From: Ignavibacteriales bacterium
GTDB taxonomy: Bacteria; Bacteroidota; Ignavibacteria; UBA10030
NCBI GenBank assembly: GCA_016218005.1
Contig: JACRFF010000341.1
Span: 1-6,663, forward strand
Reading direction: 5' to 3'
Length of the DNA stretch: 6,663 bases
Part shown: in pieces, positions 1 through 5,774 of the stretch
Layout: every line of letters starts with the position of its first letter
Position numbering within the stretch: position 1 is the first letter of the stretch
Program-made: the position numbers and the translations under genes
The notes under the pieces: model-generated
What the model was told of the DNA's origin: nothing
Seen by the model: only the letters and a program-made list of their open reading frames with translations
Databases searched by the model: none

Positions 1-25
1 GCGTGACGGACCGCATTCATCGTCC

Positions 26-57
26 GACGCCATAGTCCGGCTTTGGACGGCGGCGTC
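26..57. repeat. nested inverted repeat, downstream of rtcB
   Basis: Two nested arms are visible: GACGCC (26-31) pairs with GGCGTC (52-57), and inside them GTCC (35-38) pairs with GGAC (45-48) around the loop GGCTTT. Competing pairings exist, such as GGACG (45-49) with CGTCC (54-58), and CGGAC (7-11) with GTCCG (22-26), so the stretch can fold in several ways. No reading frame of interest crosses it. It may be part of a dispersed intergenic repeat or a structured 3' region of the rtcB transcript. The pairing is seen directly, but its function is unknown. Confidence 0.5.
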
Positions 58-76
58 CCCGCTGGGCGTTCTGCCT

Positions 77-104
77 GCCTGTGCGTGTACACACGCAGAC
101 AGGC
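77..104. repeat. hairpin downstream of rtcB, possible transcript end
   Basis: GCCTGT (77-82) pairs with ACAGGC (99-104) and GCGTG (83-87) pairs with CACGC (92-96), giving 11 base pairs with a 2-base AG bulge and a TACA loop. Outside it, CCCCG (57-61) can pair with CGGGG (111-115), or CGTT (67-70) with AACG (109-112). It starts 26 bases past the rtcB stop codon, where a terminator or 3'-end-protecting hairpin would be expected. No T-run follows on the minus strand (the next bases are AGGCAGAACG), so it is not a canonical intrinsic terminator. Confidence 0.5.
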
Positions 105-129
105 TTCTAACGGGGTAAACAGACTTTCA

Positions 130-1554
130 CTATCCTTTGATCACGCCGATGGGAATCAGCTTTGCCACTTTGCGTGAGATGCCGGCGTTGTGAACGACTT
201 CCACCACTTGACTGACATCTTTGTATGCGTTGGGATTTTCTTCGGTAAGTCCGCTCTTTGACGCGCCGCGGACGTGAATCCCTTTTCGCTTCAACTCCGC
301 GATCAACTCTTCAGCAGTGATTTCTTTCTTTGCTGCGTGCCGGCTCTTTGCGCGGCCGGCGCCGTGGCACGTAGACCCGAACGTCTCTTGCATTGCGCGC
401 TCCGTTCCCACAAGCACGTACGAGCACGTTCCCATGCTGCCCGGAATAAGCACGGGCTGTCCGATATCCGCATACTCTCGCGGAATCTCCGGACGATGTT
501 TTGGGAATGCGCGCGTCGCTCCTTTGCGATGAACGAGAACTTCCTTACGCACTCCTTCGACGTCGTGACGTTCGCGTTTCGCGATGTTGTGCGCGACATC
601 GTAGACAACTTTGAGATTGCCGTTGCCGAGAACACGCGCAAATGCTTCGCGCGTCCAATGCGTAATCATCTGGCGATTGGCAAATGCAAAATTGGCGGCC
701 GCGGCCATGGCGCACAGATACTGCCCGCCTTCCTTGGACTTGATCGGCACACAAGCCAGCTGGCGGTCAACGACTTTGATTCCGTAGCGCGGCATCGCGT
801 CTTGCATCACTTCGAGAAAGTCCGTGCAGACTTGGTGGCCCAAACCACGGGAGCCTGTGTGGATCAGCACAACGATTTGATTGAGACGCAATCCAAATAC
901 CCGCGCCGCCTCGGCATCAAACACTTCATCGACAAATTGGATTTCCGCAAAGTGATTGCCGGAGCCGAGCGTTCCCAACTGGTCGCGCCCGCGCTGCTTG
1001 GCACGATTGCTGACGAACGCTGGGTCGGCGTCAGAAATTTTCCCCGTCTCTTCGATATGGTCGAGGTCATTGGCAGTTCCGTAACCGTTCCGAACTGCCC
1101 AGTGCGCGCCATCCGTCAACACTTCATCGAGCTGCTGGAAAGAGAGTCCGACGAGACCTGCCTTGCCGGTGCCGCAAGGAATATCACGGAACATTTGGTT
1201 GAGAAGCGCGTCGAGCTTCGGCTTCACCTGCTCAACCGAAAATTCCGACGCAAGCAACCGCACGCCGCAATTGATGTCGAAGCCCACTCCTCCCGCCGAC
1301 ACGACCCCGCGTTCGATGTCGGCCGCCGCAACGCCGCCGATGGCGAAGCCATAACCTTGGTGTGCGTCGGGCATGGCCATCGAGCGACCGACTAATCCCG
1401 GAAGCGTGGCGACGTTGGCAACTTGCATCAGTGTGAGATCGTGCTCGATGGCGTGGATGAGTTCGTCGTTTGCATAAACCAATCCTTCGACGTTCATCCC
1501 CGGGCGGAATGATTTCGGAATGAGGTACCGATATGCGTCGAGTTGTTTGAGCAT
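130..1554 (-). CDS. rtcB: tRNA-splicing/RNA-repair ligase RtcB
   Basis: RtcB joins RNA ends carrying a 2',3'-cyclic phosphate or 3'-phosphate to 5'-hydroxyl ends. It uses GTP and Mn2+ through a guanylylated histidine, and acts in the cytoplasm. The 474-residue product is near the length of archaeal RtcB (about 480) and longer than E. coli RtcB (about 408). Visible family motifs are MPDAHQGYGFAIGG (61-74), GGVGFDINCGVRL with metal ligands D93 and C96, GSGNHFAEIQ (H201), IHTGSRGLGHQ (H232), VYDVAHNIAK (H322) and STCHGAGRAKSR, whose H397 should be the GMP-accepting residue. The spacing tracks the Pyrococcus enzyme. The frame is open 10 codons further upstream from a TTG, but I chose the ATG at 1554. 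It forms TAATG with the archease stop and begins MLKQLDAYRYLIP, a plausible RtcB N-terminus. No Shine-Dalgarno is visible, so translation is probably coupled to archease. The stop is TAG. All catalytic residues are present. Confidence 0.97.
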   Translation of the reverse strand: MLKQLDAYRYLIPKSFRPGMNVEGLVYANDELIHAIEHDLTLMQVANVATLPGLVGRSMAMPDAHQGYGFAIGGVAAADIERGVVSAGGVGFDINCGVRLLASEFSVEQVKPKLDALLNQMFRDIPCGTGKAGLVGLSFQQLDEVLTDGAHWAVRNGYGTANDLDHIEETGKISDADPAFVSNRAKQRGRDQLGTLGSGNHFAEIQFVDEVFDAEAARVFGLRLNQIVVLIHTGSRGLGHQVCTDFLEVMQDAMPRYGIKVVDRQLACVPIKSKEGGQYLCAMAAAANFAFANRQMITHWTREAFARVLGNGNLKVVYDVAHNIAKRERHDVEGVRKEVLVHRKGATRAFPKHRPEIPREYADIGQPVLIPGSMGTCSYVLVGTERAMQETFGSTCHGAGRAKSRHAAKKEITAEELIAELKRKGIHVRGASKSGLTEENPNAYKDVSQVVEVVHNAGISRKVAKLIPIGVIKG

Positions 1555-1973
1555 TAGATATCGAAAAACACCCGCGCCGTCCAACCATCAGCTTCTTGTT
1601 TGATGCTGAGTTGGTGGTAGGTAGCTGCTTTGACGTCCTTGTGCAATCGATGCTTGTCAGGGTTCAAGCGCTCGCCAACAAGAACCGCCGTCAATGCGGT
1701 TTCGCTCAAGTCGTTGACCGCTGCTTGGGTTGTCAAAAAATGCTCGCCGTCAAACAGGAATAGAATTTCGCTCAGCCACCTCACCAGCAGATTCTCACGG
1801 TCGGAAGCATGGATGTGAATCGTCCGTTGCTCGACGCCTTGCACGCCTGATGGTTCCACGATCAGCGACATCAATCCCATCGCCGCAAGCTCGAACACCT
1901 CCCGCATCGACTTCCCCGTCGCTTCGATGCCAACGTCTGCCGGATGTTCGAGTATGCGAAAGCCGGAATTCAT
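1554..1973 (-). CDS. archease, RtcB activator
   Basis: Archease is a small metal-binding protein that speeds guanylylation of RtcB and gives it multiple turnover. The 139-residue product has the usual family size. It shows HPADVGIEATG near the N-terminus (H10 to G20, with D13 a likely metal ligand), then DRENLLVRWLSEILFLF (58-74), VKAATYHQL (114-122) and a C-terminal VFFDI whose penultimate D138 is the expected conserved acidic residue. The ATG at 1973 overlaps the purC stop as TGATG; a TTG one codon upstream (1976) is an alternative start. The gene's own TAA overlaps the rtcB ATG by one base, so the enzyme and its activator should be made in a fixed ratio. Archease beside rtcB is a recurrent arrangement in archaea and many bacteria, and each gene supports the identity of the other. 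Confidence 0.94.
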   Translation of the reverse strand: MNSGFRILEHPADVGIEATGKSMREVFELAAMGLMSLIVEPSGVQGVEQRTIHIHASDRENLLVRWLSEILFLFDGEHFLTTQAAVNDLSETALTAVLVGERLNPDKHRLHKDVKAATYHQLSIKQEADGWTARVFFDI

Positions 1974-2875
1974 CAAACTAATTCTTTCCCGCTCAAACGC
2001 TTGAGCGCTTCGAGGTACAACGCGGAGGTTTTGAAGATGACGCTTTCCGGAAGTTCCGGCGGCGGCGGCTTGCGATTGAAGTTGATGGAATTGAGATAGT
2101 CGCGAACGAACTGCTTGTCATAACTCGATTGACCTCGACCCGGCTCATACTTGTCCTTGGGCCAGAACCGGGATGAGTCGGGTGTGAGGAGTTCATCAAT
2201 CAACACAAGCTCGCCTGCGTCATCCAAGCCGAATTCCATTTTCGTGTCGGCAATAATGATGCCTTGGGATTCCGCAATGCCGGACGCTCGCTTGAAAATT
2301 TCTATCGACACATTGCGCACACGCTGCGCCAACTCGCGCCCAACGATATTCTCCATCCGCCCGAAGGTAATGTTCTCGTCGTGCTTTCCCTTTTCTTCTT
2401 TCGTGGCGGGAGTAAAGATCGGTTCGGGCAGTTTAGATGACTCAAGCAATCCTTTCGGCAAGTGAATGCCGCACACCGACTGCGATTGTTGGTATTCAAC
2501 CCAGCCGGAGCCGGAGAGATGTCCGCGCACGACGCATTCAACAGGCAACGGTTTTGTCTTCTTCACGAGCATTGATCGGTCTTCGAGGTCTCGCCAATAC
2601 GGTTTGCACGACGACGGATAGTCATAGACGATGGTGGAGATGAGATGATTCTGGATGATGTCCTGAGTCTGCTCGAACCAGAATTCGGAAATCTTGGTGA
2701 GCACTTTGCCTTTGAATGGAATGCCTTGCGACATCACCACATCATACGCAGAGAGCCGATCTGTTGCGACGATGAGCAGCGTATCGCCAAAGTCGTAGAG
2801 GTCGCGCACCTTGCCGCGGTTCACAAAGTTCAATCCGCTGAATTTTGTCTCAAGCACAACCGGAATTTGTTTCAT
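1973..2875 (-). CDS. purC: SAICAR synthetase (phosphoribosylaminoimidazole-succinocarboxamide synthase)
   Basis: PurC condenses CAIR with aspartate using ATP to make SAICAR in de novo purine synthesis. The 300 residues match the longer, yeast ADE1-like form of the family (E. coli PurC is about 237). Motifs in order are GKVRDLYDFGD (21-31), DRLSAYD (39-45, nucleotide site region), ECVVRGHLSGSGW (113-125), an insert-bearing region with TPATKEEKGKHDENI (155-169), ADTKMEFG (209-216), and DELLTPDSSRFWP (227-239) followed by the YEPGRGQSSYDKQFVRDYL segment (243-261). The ATG at 2875 has a GGAG six bases upstream. The TGA overlaps the archease ATG by one base. Upstream lie 71 bases containing an inverted repeat. 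No other pur gene is in the window, so its link with archease/rtcB is by position only. No frameshift or missing motif is apparent. Confidence 0.97.
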   Translation of the reverse strand: MKQIPVVLETKFSGLNFVNRGKVRDLYDFGDTLLIVATDRLSAYDVVMSQGIPFKGKVLTKISEFWFEQTQDIIQNHLISTIVYDYPSSCKPYWRDLEDRSMLVKKTKPLPVECVVRGHLSGSGWVEYQQSQSVCGIHLPKGLLESSKLPEPIFTPATKEEKGKHDENITFGRMENIVGRELAQRVRNVSIEIFKRASGIAESQGIIIADTKMEFGLDDAGELVLIDELLTPDSSRFWPKDKYEPGRGQSSYDKQFVRDYLNSINFNRKPPPPELPESVIFKTSALYLEALKRLSGKELV

Positions 2876-2881
2876 GAATTG

Positions 2882-2885
2882 CTCC
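2882..2885 (-). promoter_or_regulatory. purC ribosome binding site
   Basis: On the minus strand GGAG lies 6 bases before the purC ATG (GGAGCAATTCATG). It supports the start at 2875 and shows that purC can initiate independently after the gap behind aat, unlike the archease and rtcB genes that follow it. Confidence 0.7.
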
Positions 2886-2919
2886 GTGCAGTATCATCGA
2901 AAGGCGTTCGACTGAGCTT

Positions 2920-2942
2920 TCGGCCCGAGCCCTTCGGGCCGA
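2920..2942. repeat. inverted repeat between aat and purC
   Basis: TCGGCCCGA (2920-2928) and TCGGGCCGA (2934-2942) form a perfect 9-bp GC-rich stem with a 5-base loop, starting 4 bases after the aat stop codon. No T-run follows on either strand, so a classical intrinsic terminator is not supported. A second possible stem, CGAAAG (2898-2903) with CTTTCG (2917-2922), overlaps its arm, so the two cannot form together. Possible roles are aat transcript 3'-end protection, partial attenuation before purC, or a dispersed intergenic repeat. The pairing is seen; the role is inferred. Confidence 0.6.
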
Positions 2943-2946
2943 GGGT

Positions 2947-3519
2947 TTACGCGAAGGCTCGCGGCAATCGGATTGCCGCCGATAGCCGGTCGAGATAATC
3001 GTTGCGCGGAATTTCCTTCCCTCCCATCGACGCAAGATGAGGAGTAAGATATTGCGTATCCAACAACGTAAAGCCGCGCCGCCGCAACCGCTCGACCAAA
3101 ACGACGAGCGCTACTTTGGATGCATTCCGCACACGGCTGAACATCGATTCACCGAAGAATGCCGCGCCGAGCGACACGCCGTACAATCCGCCGGCAAGTT
3201 GGCTCCCCTGCCACGTCTCGACGCTGTGCGCCCAGCCGAGGCGATGGAGGTTCACATAGCTCTGAACGATCTCTTCCGAGATCCACGTTTCATCGCGCGC
3301 CGCACACGCTCGCATAACGTTTTCAAATGCGGTATCGAAACGAATCTCGAACGTCTTCTTTCGGATGACCTGTCGGAGACTGCGTGAGATGTTCAGGTCG
3401 TCGAGTTCAATGATACCGCGTGGATCGGGGGAGAACCACTCGACCTTTCCAGATTTCGGCTCTGCCATGGGAAATACGCCGGCGGCATAGCCGGACAACA
3501 ACGTACGCGGTTCGATCAT
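2947..3519 (-). CDS. aat: leucyl/phenylalanyl-tRNA--protein transferase
   Basis: Aat transfers Leu or Phe from aminoacyl-tRNA to proteins with N-terminal Lys or Arg, marking them for ClpS/ClpAP degradation (bacterial N-degron pathway). The 190-residue product shows GYAAGVFPMA (10-19), WFSPDPRGIIEL (28-39), TWISEEIVQSYVNLHRLGWAHSVE (78-101), the GESMFSR..NASK signature (123-135) and LLDTQYLTPHLASMGG (152-167). By spacing, E124, D154 and Q156 correspond to E. coli E156, D186 and Q188. It lacks about 30-40 N-terminal residues of the E. coli enzyme (234 aa), as short family members do. The frame runs open upstream to 3867, but that extension lies inside the preceding gene and has no Aat-like sequence. 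I therefore chose the ATG at 3519, which overlaps that gene's TGA as ATGA and implies translational coupling; no clear Shine-Dalgarno is visible. Confidence 0.95.
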   Translation of the reverse strand: MIEPRTLLSGYAAGVFPMAEPKSGKVEWFSPDPRGIIELDDLNISRSLRQVIRKKTFEIRFDTAFENVMRACAARDETWISEEIVQSYVNLHRLGWAHSVETWQGSQLAGGLYGVSLGAAFFGESMFSRVRNASKVALVVLVERLRRRGFTLLDTQYLTPHLASMGGKEIPRNDYLDRLSAAIRLPRAFA

Positions 3520-4538
3520 GAAACTTGCACAACGACTTTGCCGATACTTTGTCGGCTCTGCAACACTGCGTGTGCTTCCGCCATCTGGTCGAACGCAAAC
3601 ACGCGACCGATAACCGGTTTGACGATTCCCGCCGCCCTCCATTCCAAAATGTTCTCGAAGGCGCGCTTGAAATATTCTGTCTTGTGCGAGAGAAAATAGA
3701 GATTGAACCCTGCGAACATTCTGTTCTTCGATACGATGTTCGGCGGATAGAGCAACGGAACTGCAAGAATTTCTTTCACGGCGCGCAACCGATTGATGCG
3801 CGATCTCCCTGTTACCGAAGCGAATCCGAACAGAATGTATCTCCCCATCGGCGCAAGAAGATTCCACCCGCGCCTTATCAAACTTCCGCCGACGGAGTCC
3901 ATCACCACATCTACGCCATAGCCGTTCGAGAGAGCACGGACGCGCTCGCTGAAATCTTCCTCTGTATAATTGATGGCGTGTGCAGCGCCCAGAGTGCGGG
4001 CAAGTTTGATTTTCTCATCTGAGCCGGCGGTTGCAATAACTTCAACACTAAGATGCTTTGCGAGTTGAAGAGCGGCTGTACCCACGCCCCCCGCGGCGGC
4101 GTGCAAAAGCATGCGTTCGCCGCGCTGAATGTTGGATAGGGTGATCATGCCGTGATAGGCGGTGAGGTAGGTAACGCCGATGGAAGCGGCTTCCTCGAAT
4201 GAAAGCGCATCGGGCAATTCCATCAACGTCTCGGGCCGTGCGCAGATAAATTCACTGTACGCGCCTTGCTTTGTAAAACCTGCCACGTGCGCACCGACGT
4301 GGGGGCTTGAAACACTTCTCCCAACTTTTTCAACAACGCCTGAGAATTCGATGCCGGGAACAAACGGAGGAGAGGGAATGGAAGGATAAACGCCCAGCCG
4401 CGCCATCACGTCGGCAAAGTTCAATCCGATCGCTTTCACTTGAACCCGGGCTTCATCCGCCGCCGGTTCAGGAAGAGGGCGATGTTCGATCTTCAAAACG
4501 CCGGGCGGACCGAACTTCGTAACGACGATGGACTTCAT
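3516..4538 (-). CDS. zinc-free MDR-family NAD(P)H:quinone oxidoreductase-like protein
   Basis: This is a medium-chain dehydrogenase/reductase of the zeta-crystallin/quinone oxidoreductase/VAT-1-like group, expected to reduce quinones or activated alkenes with NADPH in the cytoplasm; the substrate cannot be read from sequence. The 340 residues comprise a GroES-like N-terminal domain (about 27-110, with VKAIGLNFADVMARLGVYP at 35-52 and PGIEFSGVVEKVG at 61-73) and a Rossmann domain whose HAAAGGVGTAALQLAK (146-161) is the typical nucleotide loop of this group. The usual zinc-ligand cysteine of alcohol dehydrogenases is replaced by Asn in GLNFAD, so no catalytic zinc is expected. The ATG at 4538 lies 3 bases after the phosphofructokinase stop, and its own TGA overlaps the aat ATG, placing it in the middle of a tight three-gene run. 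The superfamily call is firm; quinone as the real substrate is only a family-level guess. Confidence 0.9.
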   Translation of the reverse strand: MKSIVVTKFGPPGVLKIEHRPLPEPAADEARVQVKAIGLNFADVMARLGVYPSIPSPPFVPGIEFSGVVEKVGRSVSSPHVGAHVAGFTKQGAYSEFICARPETLMELPDALSFEEAASIGVTYLTAYHGMITLSNIQRGERMLLHAAAGGVGTAALQLAKHLSVEVIATAGSDEKIKLARTLGAAHAINYTEEDFSERVRALSNGYGVDVVMDSVGGSLIRRGWNLLAPMGRYILFGFASVTGRSRINRLRAVKEILAVPLLYPPNIVSKNRMFAGFNLYFLSHKTEYFKRAFENILEWRAAGIVKPVIGRVFAFDQMAEAHAVLQSRQSIGKVVVQVS

Positions 4539-4541
4539 ACG

Positions 4542-5633
4542 CTAATCGCCAAAACACGTACCGATAGCTTTGGCGCTCGCAATAAGTTGTGAATCTGGCG
4601 GAACTGTTCTGAGTTTAAGTATTGCTTCCTTCACCGGCACGGAGCCAACGTCTTGTCCGCGCAAGCTGACCATAAAGCCGAACTTTCCTTCGGCGGCAAG
4701 TTCGAGCGCTTTCGTTCCGTATTTGGTGGCGAGAATGCGGTCGAAGGACGTGGGCGTGCCTCCGCGCTGAACGTGGCCGAGCACGGCAACGCGCGTTTCA
4801 AGCCCGACACTTTCAGAAATTCTTCTCCCTACCAACTCACCGATGCCGCCAAGACGAATCGGGTCGGTGCGTTTCTTATCTTGTTCCTTTACCACCAATC
4901 CGCCTTCCGCCGGACGCGCCCCTTCCGCCACGCAGACGATGCTCGACCGCTGGCCGTGCTTGCTGCGCTTGAGCACGTGCTCGCAAACTTTCTCCCATTG
5001 AAATGGAATTTCGGGAATCAAAATCACGTCGGCGCCGCCCGCGACGCCGGAACTCAATGCGATCCAACCGGCGTACCGTCCCATCACTTCAACGACCATG
5101 ACTCGATGATGCGCCGAAGCGGTCGTATGCAGTCGGTCAATCGCTTCCGTCGCAATGGAAACCGCCGTGTCGTAACCGAACGTCATATCGGTCGATGAAA
5201 GGTCGTTGTCGATGGTTTTCGGAATGCCGATAAAGTTGTATCCCAAATCGGTAAACTTGTTGACGATGTGCATCGTGCCGTCGCCACCGATCGCAAACAG
5301 CACGTCAAGCTTCCAATCTTTGTAGTTGCGGATTGCATTTCCCGAATAGTCGAACACCTCGATGCCCTGCGGCGTCACGACCGGAAATTGGAACGGGTTC
5401 CCTTTGTTTGAAGTTCCTAAAATGGTGCCGCCGAGGTGTACGATGCCGGAGATTTCTTTGGGGGTTAGCTCCCGCATGCGGCCTTCGACAAATCCTTCGA
5501 AGCCGTCTTCGATGCCGATCACCGTGGAATCGTATTGCATCATCGCAGGTTTGGCAATGCTGCGGATAACGGCGTTCAGCCCCGGACAATCGCCGCCGCC
5601 GGTGAGGATACCGATACGTTTCAAATTGTTCAT
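4542..5633 (-). CDS. pfkA: 6-phosphofructokinase, mixed ATP/PPi-type family
   Basis: It phosphorylates fructose 6-phosphate to fructose 1,6-bisphosphate (glycolysis; reversible if PPi is the donor). The 363 residues are slightly longer than E. coli PfkA (320). Motifs are GILTGGGDCPGLNAVIRS (8-25), FAIGGDGTMHI (113-123), PKTIDNDL (138-145, catalytic D142), RVMVVEVMGRYAGW (177-190), CVAEGA (234-239, E237 at the sugar phosphate site) and LGHVQRGG (285-292, H287 and R290). The residue matching E. coli position 104 is Gly (G119, the ATP-type choice), whereas the one matching position 124 is Lys (K139, the PPi-type choice). This combination is known in the mixed-substrate family and leaves the phosphoryl donor open, with ATP favoured. 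The ATG at 5633 has a GGAG 4 bases upstream and heads the run with the oxidoreductase and aat. Upstream, between it and the terminator, I see only a weak -10-like TATCTTTC (5683-5676). Confidence 0.95.
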   Translation of the reverse strand: MNNLKRIGILTGGGDCPGLNAVIRSIAKPAMMQYDSTVIGIEDGFEGFVEGRMRELTPKEISGIVHLGGTILGTSNKGNPFQFPVVTPQGIEVFDYSGNAIRNYKDWKLDVLFAIGGDGTMHIVNKFTDLGYNFIGIPKTIDNDLSSTDMTFGYDTAVSIATEAIDRLHTTASAHHRVMVVEVMGRYAGWIALSSGVAGGADVILIPEIPFQWEKVCEHVLKRSKHGQRSSIVCVAEGARPAEGGLVVKEQDKKRTDPIRLGGIGELVGRRISESVGLETRVAVLGHVQRGGTPTSFDRILATKYGTKALELAAEGKFGFMVSLRGQDVGSVPVKEAILKLRTVPPDSQLIASAKAIGTCFGD

Positions 5634-5637
5634 GTTA

Positions 5638-5641
5638 CTCC
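5638..5641 (-). promoter_or_regulatory. pfk ribosome binding site
   Basis: On the minus strand GGAG precedes the phosphofructokinase ATG by 4 bases (GGAGTAACATG). The spacing is short but acceptable, and it supports the start at 5633. Confidence 0.6.
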
Positions 5642-5722
5642 GAACGTGTGAATGCCCTTTGCTCCAGAATCAAATGAAAGATAAGGAAATCTGACGTGGG
5701 TTTCCATGCACCCGAGAATACA

Positions 5723-5752
5723 AAAGCCTCTCTGCGCAAGCAAAGAGGCTTT
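5723..5752 (-). terminator. intrinsic terminator of the membrane protein gene
   Basis: AAAGCCTCT (5723-5731) pairs perfectly with AGAGGCTTT (5744-5752), and TGC/GCA pair inside. Read as minus-strand RNA, the remaining position becomes a U-G wobble, so the stem is a continuous 13 base pairs with a UUGC tetraloop, followed by UUGUAUUC. On the plus strand the same position is a C/A mismatch, which favours minus-strand function. It begins 22 bases after the stop codon at 5775 and separates that gene from the phosphofructokinase unit. Confidence 0.87.
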
Positions 5753-5774
5753 GTGAGGAAATCAAATTCCATGC

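Noticed and set aside
57..115. Integron attC-like recombination site around GTT...AAC words
   Set aside because: attC needs an RYYYAAC box first and GTTRRRY last. Here the order is reversed on both strands and the boxes do not match, so only generic inverted repeats remain.
274..1395. Long plus-strand open frame of 373 codons
   Set aside because: It lies wholly antisense to rtcB, which has every catalytic motif. Its translation is Arg/His/Cys-rich with no recognisable domain or conserved motif, which is typical of a shadow of a codon-biased gene.
2876..2946. Intrinsic terminator or purine riboswitch ahead of purC
   Set aside because: The GC-rich stem has no following T-run on the minus strand, and the 71-base gap is too short and lacks the conserved cores of known purine-related riboswitches.
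3520..3867. In-frame upstream extension of aat (to a 306-residue product)
   Set aside because: It overlaps the well-supported oxidoreductase gene, shows no Aat-like N-terminal sequence, and the ATG at 3519 gives the usual ATGA overlap and family-like length.
4653..5198. Plus-strand open frame of 181 codons (and a similar one at 3525-4022)
   Set aside because: Both are antisense to strongly supported genes (phosphofructokinase and oxidoreductase), have low-complexity basic translations and have no recognisable domain.
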